Of a DNA stretch of 64,000 nt, positions 33,791 through 42,586 are shown one piece after another. The stretch comes from Amoebophrya sp. A120 (taxonomy: Eukaryota > Sar > Dinophyceae > Syndiniales > Amoebophryaceae). The stretch covers positions 12,504,676-12,568,675 of the forward strand of contig CAJINV010000001.1 in assembly GCA_905178155.1 (NCBI GenBank), in the 5' to 3' direction. Numbering within the stretch: position 1 is the stretch's first letter; each line of letters starts with the position of its first letter. A program made the position numbers and the translations under genes. The notes under the pieces are model-generated. The model had not been told where the DNA came from. It saw only the letters and a list, made by a program, of their open reading frames with translations, and did not search any database.

Positions 33791-34019
33791 TTTCTCTTTA
33801 CATGAATCTGCGATGCTAAACGCGCCGCAAATCGACTATAATGATGTCGATCTGACGACGACGAGCTGTGTTCGACGTCTCTGAACGCCAGAACCAGGAG
33901 AATTCTCCTGGAATTCTTGCGCGCCCGGTGCAGAATTCCACGAAATTTTTTGTGGCGAGATTCTGACGCCGCCACCACTTTTGACGCCATGCCGTCGTAG
34001 CTGGACATCCAGCTTTGAC

Positions 34020-34402
34020 GGTATGGCTGAAAATGTGACATGGGGCAAAAATGTGACATGTGCCCACGTCACATTTTTACCGCGGGGGTATGGTCCAAAA
34101 TGTGCCATCTGCCCACTTTTTGTGACATTTCGCGAACCACGAGGGCACGGTCCAAAATGTGACGCCAAGGCTGTTTTTTATAAAAAACAAGAAGCAAGAT
34201 GCTCTTACTTCTTCTCTTTTATAAAAAACAGCGCTGGCGTCACATTTTGGACCGTACCCTCGTGATTAGGCAAATGTCACATTTTTTGGTCAGATGGCAC
34301 ATTTTGGACCATACCCTCGTGGTAAAAATGTGACGTGGGGAAGTGTCACACTTTCGCATGATGTCACATTTTCGCATGATGTCACATTTTCAGCCATACC
34401 GT
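34020..34402. repeat. Fold-back element with arms of about 170-190 bp
   Basis: The segment from 34020 (GTATGGCTGAAAATGTGACA) reads in reverse complement from about 34402. Shared landmarks in order are CACGTCACATTTTTACC, GGTCCAAAATGTGCCATCTG, GGTCCAAAATGTGACGCC and a GCTGTTTTTTATAAAA core. The motif AAAATGTGACAT is repeated several times inside each arm. The centre lies near 34200. No protein is encoded. Confidence 0.85.
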
Positions 34403-34689
34403 CTCGCTGCTATTGGTGTCGCGGAAACGCATAGCAATGCGCCTTTTTGGCTTTTTTTAGTGTAGAGGGCCAGGGCCGGGCGTGGGCTTCGGGGCCGAGC
34501 TGCCTCGGCGGCCTTGGGGGCCCGCTTCCCCGGGTGCCGCCGCGCTGCCCCGGCGCCGACCGGAGGCCCGCCGCCCGAATTCCCCGGCGCCTCTGGGCCC
34601 CTGCTTCTCGGGCTCTTCCGGGGCTTTCGGGGCCCGGTTGCCCGCCCGCAAAGCTCTTGGAGGGCGAAAGAGCTGTCTTTCGTTCTCCC

Positions 34690-35430
34690 CCGAGGGGGAA
34701 GTGGAACTTTCGCAGCTTCAAGGCTGCGAAGGTTCCAGTTCCCGCTCGACAAAACTGGGGCAGGATTTGAAAAGGTATGGCCTTCTCGCACCTCTTCACC
34801 CTCAAGGTGGCGACCACGCCAACAAAAACAGCGCGTCCAGTTTTGCCGAGCGGGAGCTGGAACCTTCGCAGCTTCGGGGCTGCGAAAGTTCCAGCCCCCG
34901 GTCTTTAGAGAACGCAGAAGCTGCGTGCCGTTCTCCCCCGAGCGGGGGCTGGAACCTTCGCAGCTTCAAGGCTGCGAAAGTTCCAGTTCCCGCTCGACAA
35001 AACTGGAAAAGTGTTGCACTTTTCCGAGTTTTGTCGAGCGGGAACTGGAACGTTCGCAGCTCGAAGGCTGCGAAAGTTCCAGCTCCCGCGCGGCAAAACT
35101 GGAAAAAGATTGCCGGGCGCCGCAGTGGTTCCAGTTTTATCGGGCGGGAGCTGGCGCTTTCGCAGCTGGAAGGTTGCGAAAGTTCCAGTTCCCGCTCGAC
35201 AAAACTGGAAAAAGATAGATTGGGAGCGCTGCAGTGGTTCCAGTTTTGCCGAGCGGGAGCTGGAGCCTTCGCAGCTGGAAGGGTGCGAAAGCCCCAGTTC
35301 CCCCGCGACAAAACTAGGAAAAGACTGGGAGTCAGTGCTGCACCGGGTCCAGTTTTGTCGAGCGGGAGCTGGAGCGTTCGCAGCTTCAAGGCTGCGGAAG
35401 CTCCCGCTCCCGCTCGATAAAACTGCGAGA
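34690..35430. repeat. Tandem array of seven long hairpins
   Basis: Seven units, about 80 bp each and spaced 80-120 bp apart, each an almost perfect palindrome. A typical unit runs CCAGTTTTGYCGAGCGGGA, GCTGGAACSTTCGCAGCTTC, GGCTGCGAAAGTTCCAG, then TCCCGCTCGACAAAACTGG. Units lie near 34698, 34838, 34930, 35027, 35131, 35239 and 35349. Loops and spacers vary. Frames on both strands read through it and give repetitive peptides, an artefact of the symmetry. Confidence 0.9.
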
Positions 35431-35454
35431 GACGCTCCTCCGGGCTAGGGGGCC

Positions 35455-35965
35455 CCGCTTCTCATTGTTGCCCCGCGCAGTTTCGCCGCGTTTCTCGATG
35501 TTCTCCGAGCCTGGGGGCCCCGTTCCCCAGTGTTGCCCGGCGCCTTTGGGCCGCGTTTCTCGGTGTTTCTCCGAGCTTGGGGGCCCCGTTTCTCAATGTT
35601 GCCCCGCGCCTGGGGGCCCCGCTTCTCAATGTTTCCCCTTGTTTGGGGGCCGCGTTTCCCGATGTGCCTCCGCGCCTGGGGGCCCCGTTTCTCAATGTTG
35701 GCACGCGCGGAAAGGAAACTATGCAAACATTGAGAAACGGGGCCCCCAAGGCGCGAAGGCACAGCGAGAGACGCGGCCCCCAGGCGCGGAGCAACGTTGA
35801 GGAACGGGGCCCCCAGGCGCGGAGAAACATTGAGAAACGGGGCCCCCAAGCGCGGAGAAACATTGAGAAACGGGGCCCCCAAGCGCGGAGAAACATCGAG
35901 AGGCGCCCGTGGCCCCAAGGCGCGGAGAACCATCGCGAAACGGGGCCCCCAAGCGCGGAGAAGCT
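35455..35965. repeat. Two opposed tandem arrays of a unit of about 36 bp
   Basis: The unit GGGGGCCCCGTTTCTCAATG plus a TTGCCCCGCGCCT-like half recurs about seven times from 35455 to 35700. It then recurs in the opposite orientation (CATTGAGAAACGGGGCCCCC) about seven times to 35965. The mirror centre is near 35715. Together they form an inverted repeat with arms of about 240 bp. Confidence 0.88.
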
Positions 35966-35974
35966 CGGTCTGGG

Positions 35975-36335
35975 CCAATTTGCGTTGCAGGCTTGTCCGG
36001 ATTCAGTTTCGGGCAGTTTTGCAATGGAAATTGGCCAAGATGAGGCCAATTTGCATTGCAGGCATGCCCGGATTCAGTTTCAGGCAATTTTGCAATGCAA
36101 ATTGGCCAAGATGAGGCCAGTTTGCATTGCGGGCCTGCCCGGATTCAGTTTCCGGCAGTTTTGCAATGCAAAGTGGCCAAGATGGGGCCAAGTTTCATTG
36201 CAGGCTTGCCCGGATTCAGCTTCAGGCAATTTCGCGATGCAAACTGGCCAAAATGGGGCCAATTTGCATTGCAGGCTTGCCCGGATTCAGATTCAGGCAG
36301 TTTTGCAATGCAAATTGGCCAAGGTGAGGCCAATT
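35975..36335. repeat. Tandem repeat, five units of about 65-80 bp
   Basis: Units contain GCCCGGATTCAGTTTCAGGC followed by AGTTTTGCAATGCAAATTGG and CCAATTTGCATTGC. Starts are near 35996, 36063, 36128, 36208 and 36278. The GCAATGCAAATTGGCC and GGCCAATTTGCATTGC halves are mutually complementary. Confidence 0.85.
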
Positions 36336-36339
36336 TGCT

Positions 36340-36530
36340 GGATTTGTCATGCAGATTGGACCAAAGAGCCAATCTTCGTGACAAATCTGCATCACATTTA
36401 CTGGCTCTTTTGCTGGTCCGGGCTTCGATACAACTCCAATCTTTTGGAGTTGTATCGAAATCCGGACCACCAAAAGAGCCAGGTATTGTTTTCCCAAAAG
36501 AGCCACGGGCCCTCACAGTTTGGGAAATCT
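36340..36530. repeat. Repeated module with hairpin, copy 1
   Basis: Direct repeat of the module at 37005-37200, with GAGCCA where the other copy has GAACCA. Contains the hairpin CTTCGATACAACTCCAA, TTTT, TTGGAGTTGTATCGAA inside GGTCCGG and CCGGACC, and a second inverted pair, AGATTGG and CCAATCT. Confidence 0.85.
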
Positions 36531-36766
36531 GTAAGGCAAATCTGCCCAGATTTGTCATGCAAAATGGCCACCCGGGGCCGATTTGCATCGCCCGCCCGCG
36601 GGGAGCCCTTTCTGGGGACATTTTGTGTTGCCCCTGCCCACCCGACCGGATTTGGGCATCGGGCGCATTTGCAATGCAAATGATCCCAGATCTGGCATGC
36701 AAATTGGCCAACCGGGGCCACCCGGGCCAATTGGCGTGGCAGCCCGCGGGCCGCCTCGAACCATGG

Positions 36767-36819
36767 ACGAGTTTGTCATGCAAAATCCCCTTTAGGGGCA
36801 ATTTGCATGACAAACTCGC
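36767..36819. repeat. Near-perfect palindrome of about 52 bp
   Basis: CGAGTTTGTCATGCAAAAT and CCCC are mirrored by GGGG and ATTTGCATGACAAACTCG around TTTA. A second palindrome (GTTGCAGCTCAGCCT and AGGCTGAGCTGCAAC) follows at 36885-36918. Confidence 0.85.
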
Positions 36820-37004
36820 TGGGCGGGTGCCCGCGAGGACAGGTTGCATCGCAAATCCGCCTCCTCGCACGGAGGCCATCGCGAAGTTGCAGCTCAGCCT
36901 CCAGGCTGAGCTGCAACTTTGCTCCCGGGGAGCGCAAGTGGTCGGTGCTGGAGCCAGTGAAGAGCCACTGGCTCAAACAGTCGGGCGCCTGCCTTTGGGG
37001 GTTC

Positions 37005-37200
37005 CGGATTTGTCATGAAGATTGGCCCAGAGAGCCAATCTTCATGACAAACCTTACTGACAAATCTGCGTCACATTTACTGGTTCTTTTGCTGGTCCGG
37101 GCTTCGATACAACTCCAAACTTTTGGAGTTGCATCGAAATCCGGACCACCAAAAGAACCACATGTTGTTTTCCCAAAAGAACCAGTGGTTCTCACAGTAT
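37005..37200. repeat. Repeated module with hairpin, copy 2
   Basis: Second copy of the 36340-36530 module, highly similar and in the same orientation, with the GAACCA variant and the same GGTCCGG hairpin. Confidence 0.85.
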
Positions 37201-38643
37201 AATAAAACAAGAGTACAAGTAGTTGTATTTTTCTAGTGATCCACTTACCAAACCACAGAAAAAATAGGGAAACTTGGCGACTTTTTCGGATTAAAGAAAT
37301 TTTTAAAAAAGTGGGGGACTGGAAATCGGGGTCATTTTCCATTTTTTTCTGGTGTGTGTATGTAAGTAGAAAATGATTCACATCCATGCTATCTTTGAAA
37401 GGTCAGACGTGTGGAATTTTGCGCTTTTTTTGTAACGCTGTGCAGAATCGTACTCATGTGGACCCTTCTCGAACATCCTGGGGCCTTACTGTAAAGGATC
37501 CCCCCCCCCAAGGCCCCCCTTGGCCTTATAAAAGCGACCCCCAAGGGCCTTATACTGGGGCCCCCTAGGGGCCCTATGGCCTTGGCCTTGCTGCCCGGGA
37601 CCCCCAAACGTCGCACTGGGTACCCCCCTCCCCCATACCTTCCAGATGCGGGCCGCGGTCGGTATCTCCGTGCGGCACTCGTCTTTTAAGGGTCGAAATC
37701 ACGCACGGCCCCCTGTGCGCCACCCTTGTCCACTGGGCTGCGCAATGCGGCCGCTGCCAGCGATTTACCGCCCGCGCCCGGCTCTCGCCAGCGGTCCAGG
37801 GCGTAGTATAGCAAGCAAATCGCCCGCCAACCGGCAACGCGGGCGGTCGGGACAGGGGGTCGCGCCCTTGCGTCCTGCGTTCTTTCGTTTTAATTGTCTA
37901 TGCGACGTAGGCTGTGCTTTTCCGCGTTTCGCGCGGGCGGCCCGGGCATGGGGCCAATCGCCGTCGCAGTTCTTCTCGGTTGACCGAGCGACACATACGT
38001 GTACCGATAAACCTGCAAGCCTGGATCGCGAGCGATTTTTACGTAGGACGGTCTGGAGGACACGTCTCCGCGGGCGCTTGTGCCCGCCCATCGGCTACCG
38101 CTCCGTGGCTTCGTACAGCAAGACCGGCGTGTGTCCTGGTGTGTTGGTTTTCGGCCAGCGGCATCGAGTCAAATACCTATACCGGAGCGAGGCTGCGTTC
38201 GACATCGCCGGACCGTAGTCGCTTCCTGTTGAAGTACTGACAGTTTCGAAATTGCAGGGTGGTCGCGCTTGGGAGAGGCCATCTGGCTGCGAGTAGTTTC
38301 GTTATTCTCGTTCACAGCACGGTCTGCCTCGCATGCGCGGGAACAGTCCGGTAGAAGCCCTAAGGCCCTAGTCGTTATTCTCGTTCGGTGCCAGCTTTTC
38401 GTGCCTGGGTCGTCCCCAGGGAAAGGAGATAGAGTCTTCGCGCCTTAATACTGCCGTTTCGTGAGAGAACTGCTCAGAAGAGACTTTGCGACAGAAAACG
38501 AGCGCGAGCAGTACCGCTCGGCCGTTGGAACTAATTCTTGACTGTCGGCGATGCTTGCAATTTTGATTCTGATAGAAGTGACTGGTCGAAGAGGTTGATC
38601 TACGTGAGCAACAGCAGCCAGGGAGCAGAAAAACGCAAACAAA
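37201..38643. other. Rest of strand-switch zone, with GC palindromes near 37500
   Basis: Between 37495 and 37600 there are C runs and short palindromes such as GGGGCCCCCTAGGGGCCC. A plus-strand frame (37646-38218) has no recognisable features and is not called as a gene. No tRNA, rRNA or spliced-leader gene was identified. Confidence 0.45.
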
Positions 38644-39515
38644 ATGGTGCTCGAGGACCGTGGAGTGCTGTATGCCATGAAGCCCGCCGGCTCGACGAAG
38701 GCAGAGTACCAAAACCTTGCGGACAACTACAACTGTACTCGGAAGCGCGTATTCGGAATCGACACAAATGTATTGCTTTCCCCTTCTTGCGTTCGCCCTA
38801 AGTAGGTGTGCGAACTGTCTGGTGCGTCTTGTTTTAGTGCGAAGTGTCTAGTGCACGATTTTACTTCTTGCGACGCCGCCGGGGAACAAGGAGGTGGGAC
38901 TGCGTCATTTCATCTAGGTCATCAATTCAAAACGGAAAACTCGATCAGGTAGGAACCTTCAACATGAATACAAACCGGGCCACATCAAGCGCTTGCAAAG
39001 GACTGCACCCACGAGGTAGCGTCATTTTGATTTTGGTGTACGCTTTTCTCTGAGAATGTTGTTTTCCTGCTTTCATGAAAGAAACTGCTGCCATCGCCAT
39101 TTGGAATTTTGTGAAGCATGCACCACAAAAATCAGGCGAATACGACAAGGGGACGCAAACCGTAAGGCCAACAGTCATCGAAGAGGGCATGACAAGAAAT
39201 GGGTGGCCAGCCGCGGTAAGCTTTTCTTCTGTGTTGCGTTATGAAATTATGAACCACCTTACTCTGTAGCATTTTTGCATTTGGATTCTGCTGATCATGA
39301 AGAACAACGAAAATTCTTATCAGGTCCGCGGGGGGCACATTATGAACCACATAGAGCCGAGCGACTCGCAGGTCCGAAAGCACGGCGGGCTGGATCGCAA
39401 CATTGCTGGCGACTACACGGTGCGGGATCCGACTTCGTTCTACATCGGATACGACAGCACGCACTACGGTGGCAACGTTGGCTCACGGAATCGGCTGCAG
39501 TACAACCCAAAATGA
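38644..39515 (+). CDS. Hypothetical protein, 160 aa, four exons
   Basis: First gene of the plus-strand block. Exons 38644-38769, 38918-38948 (only 31 nt), 39082-39215 and 39324-39515 join across three GT-AG introns in consistent phase. The product is small, basic and Tyr/Gly-rich at its end, with HGGLDRNIAGDYTV and FYIGYDSTHYGGN. No family, signal peptide or membrane helix recognised. The 31-nt exon is needed to connect frames and should be confirmed with transcripts. Confidence 0.6.
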
Positions 39516-40153
39516 TAACTGCTGGTGCCCGCTAGCGCTGCTCTTCGAAAGATCGCTTTGGTGACTTGTGACACTACTTCCGCAAATCAATGCACAAAAC
39601 GCTTGACCGTATTTCAGTAAATGTACAGGAACTTGATGCCGTTGAGAGGTGTTGAGATGTTTACCAACACCTAGTGCGCTCGTTTATCGCGATCGTTTTC
39701 GTTTTCTAATGTGCTCAGAAAAACTCGCACTCTCACGGCCAAGTTGCGAAATTTTGGATGACGAAAGTATTACCCTGTTGGCGACAGGACGGACTTGCGG
39801 AACTTTGTATGATTGTAACAAATTTGAACTGAAATTAAAACCTGTAAAAGAGTAGACACCGATTGACTGACTGCTATGCGGCGCGCATTGGGGAAACGAA
39901 TCTTGGTTTTCCGCCCATATCCGAAATGAGAGCCTGCCTGTTCTTGCTATTCTCTTGGAGCGTAGAAAAGCGGCGGAACTACCTGGAACTTTGGCCGTTA
40001 AAGTACATGTCAGATGAAAGTACTGGTCCACCGAGGGCTTATACAAAAATAAAAAAACTTCCAGGCTAATATCGCGTGCGAGAAATCCGTTGCGTGTATA
40101 CAGTCTATCTTTGACGAATAGCGTACGTAGTGTGAAAAACCTTTCATCACACC
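39516..40153. other. Intergenic, no gene seen
   Basis: Spacer between the small unknown and the ABHD17-type gene. No supported feature. Confidence 0.55.
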
Positions 40154-42181
40154 ATGGGTGCGCAAGTGAGCCAGGGGCTCGACGCGGTGCTGTTCCAGCC
40201 CCCGGAAAGGGGCGCGGAGCAGCCCGCAGGTCAACCAAGTGCGACTGTACCTGGGCGCATAGGCGGCGAAAAGAACTTTGTGACAATCCAGACCCGATTA
40301 GGCGGCCACATCACCGCATACTCGTGGAACATCGGGGCGCGGGATACGATCCTATTCTCCCACGCCAACGCGGAGGACTTGTCCTGCTGCGTGGACTTTA
40401 TCCAGCGCATCGCCCGGTACTTGCGCGTCAACGTCTTTGCCTACGACTACGAGGGGTATGGGACTTCGACCGGGAAAGCCAGCGAGTCCGCCCTGTATGC
40501 CGATATAGAAGCTGCATACACCTATCTCAGGTACTGGGTAAAAGACGGATTTTTTTTTTCCTGTACGAAAGACTATCAGCTGCATTTGTGCCAATTGGAG
40601 ATCTCGATGCGCACGTGCTACTTGTCTTTGTACGAACAAAACATCAAAAAATCACCTAAATACTCCTCCAGGGAAGTGGTCGGCGTCCCGTGGGAGCACA
40701 TCATTCTGTACGGCCGGTCCATTGGCACCGGGCCCACCGTGCACCTGGCTGCCTCTGCGCCGGTGCGCGGCGTTATTGCGAGGAAAAATCCCCCCTCCCC
40801 ATATCAAAACGAAACTTCTGATGCTGGATTTGCGTGCACAAATCAGCCTTGTCTTGCAGCAGAGAACTGCAGCCCCTCCATAGCAAGCCTGCGCGGCGAG
40901 GTTTTAGCCTAGGCGCTCAGCATGACAAAAGCCTATGCCGTAGGCCCAACAGCATCGCAAACCGCTGGCATAATGCGGGAAGTCTTTTGGGTTTGCCTCC
41001 TTATGCAAGACAGAGACGATTTGTGATCACAAATAAGCATCACAAATTTCCAAAAATGTACCTTTTGAATATGGGGAGGGGGGATTTTTCCGCACAATAG
41101 GCGTGATTTTGCAAGCCCCGATGGCCAGCATCTACCGCATTATCCTGAGTAAAAACGTCCCCACACCAGAGTTGTAATGCAAATCTGCATGCCAAAAAAG
41201 TTTCTCATGCGGAGCCCCATGAGAAGCATTTTCTAGTCGTGTTTTTGAGTTTGTGATGCTAGAATGAGCATGATATGCTAGATCTGTGATGCTGCTGAAC
41301 TAGCGAAACAGGATCATACTAGGAGGGCAAACCTGTCATGCGAAACAGCGAAAGCTGGTTGATTTGTCTAGCCGATTTCCCATCTTGACTCTGGTGTGGG
41401 TACGTTTTTACTCAGGATACGCATTGTGTTTGATTTTCGCTTCACGATGTGGGGCGATCAGTTTGCGAACATTGACAAAATCGCGCGCGTCGCCAGCCCG
41501 GTCTGCATTGTGCACGGCATTGCGGACGAGATCGTCCCGGTATGGCACGGTGTAGAGCTGTGGAAGAAATTGCAGCGGCCGGTGGAACCGCTGTGGGTTC
41601 CGAACGGCGACCACAACGCGTTGGACCACGAGATGCTGTTGCGCAGGGTGAAACTTTTTCTCGTCGAACTTGAGCACATGGGGTTTTCCGAGAACCAGCT
41701 GAAGCAGGCACTACAGGAAACGGAAGAGATCGAGCGCTTGAAGTCCGACATGGACGGAACTGGAGACTTGATGTTCACCACCACGGGCGGCGGGGAGACC
41801 ACTTCTGCGATGCAGCCGGAGTCCGCTCCTTCGTCAAGAACTTCTTCGAGCAGCCGACGATCGGAAGGGAGTCGCGAGCCGCGGGAGCGCTCAGAACTGA
41901 TACTGCGGATCCACGGCGGGAGAGACAGTTTTTCGGAAGTACGTGCCAACTCACCGCACAATTCCTCCGAGAGCAGCGGAAGAAGCATTCGCGTCGGCAC
42001 CTCCGTGGTCGCACGGAACCGCGCCAGCGTGCTGGCGTATCTCGAACAGCAGGAGCACGCTGCTTCCATGGAGGAGGCGGCTTTGGCTGCGGCAGAGCTG
42101 CTGGAGGGACCAAATAATAGCAGGAGGGGGAGCAGAGTGGTGACAAGAACGGAAATGCAAAGGGTGCCGCTGCGTCCGTGA
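40154..42181 (+). CDS. ABHD17: ABHD17-type alpha/beta hydrolase (protein depalmitoylase family)
   Basis: ABHD17 enzymes remove palmitate from membrane proteins. Exons 40154-40530, 40672-40773, 41105-41140 and 41425-42181 join in phase to 423 aa. Family marks: SHANAEDLSCCVDF (oxyanion region), FAYDYEGYGTSTGK, nucleophile Ser in YGRSIGTGPT, catalytic Asp in HGIADEIVP and His in NGDHNALDH. The N-terminus MGAQVSQ fits an N-myristoylation signal, in place of the cysteine cluster known from animal ABHD17. The C-terminal 160 residues are Ser/Glu-rich and extra to the family. Intron 1 is GT-AG; the next two are introners of families B and E, 41 bp apart, and their removal gives the expected RGVILQAPMASIYRIVFDFR. 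Confidence 0.88.
40774..41099 (+). mobile_element. Introner, family B (326 bp)
   Basis: Terminal inverted repeats TATTGYGMGGAAAAATCCCC then CCTCCCCATA. Flanked by GGCGT (40769-40773 and 41100-41104). Splits the strand after the nucleophile elbow of the ABHD17 hydrolase. Confidence 0.93.
41141..41419 (+). mobile_element. Introner, family E (279 bp)
   Basis: Terminal inverted repeats TATCCTGAGTAAAAACGTMC then CCACACCAGAGT. Flanked by CGCAT (41136-41140 and 41420-41424). One of three family E copies of identical length in the window. Confidence 0.93.
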
Positions 42182-42586
42182 AGAGAATTTGTTGCAAAAT
42201 TCTCGGCTGGGCAACCTACTGCGTTTCCTCATTTGTGGCGAACTCCTGTTCTCTCGGCGCCGCAACGTCGAACTTTGCAATCATGAGGAGGCCGCACTGA
42301 ACAAGAGGAAATCTACAGGACCACGAGGAAGAGGCCAACGTAGCGAGAAACTTCCGATACAGTTACAGACGGGAAGAGGGTGCTATGACAATGATAAGAA
42401 TGATCTGAGCGGAGAAGTGACTGAACGGCCGAGCTGCGGGTACTCATGCGTTGAGAGAGACCACTTGAAACTCTTGCAGAGCCTCTCCGCTTTACAGAGC
42501 AAGTGCATCTGCGTGCAAAAATCCGTGCCAAAAACGCACAGGTTTGTCCATAAGCACTGCTGGAACCAAAAACAGCAGAACTAATC
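42182..42586. other. Intergenic, no gene seen
   Basis: Short plus-strand frames only. Contains the putative promoter side of the coiled-coil gene; no motif recognised. Confidence 0.5.

Noticed and set aside
34690-35430. CRISPR array
   Set aside because: Units are long palindromes without uniform unique spacers, there are no cas genes, and the genome has spliceosomal introns.
34390-36683. Long frames on both strands in the repeat island
   Set aside because: They arise from palindromic and tandem repeats; the peptides repeat the DNA units and occur on both strands.
37646-38218. 190-codon plus-strand frame
   Set aside because: No motif, odd composition and overlapping minus frames; kept only as a remark in the intergenic entry.
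37600-38300. tRNA, 5S or spliced-leader gene in the switch zone
   Set aside because: No cloverleaf, box B-like motif with correct spacing, or recognisable leader sequence was found by eye; a dedicated search would be needed to be sure.
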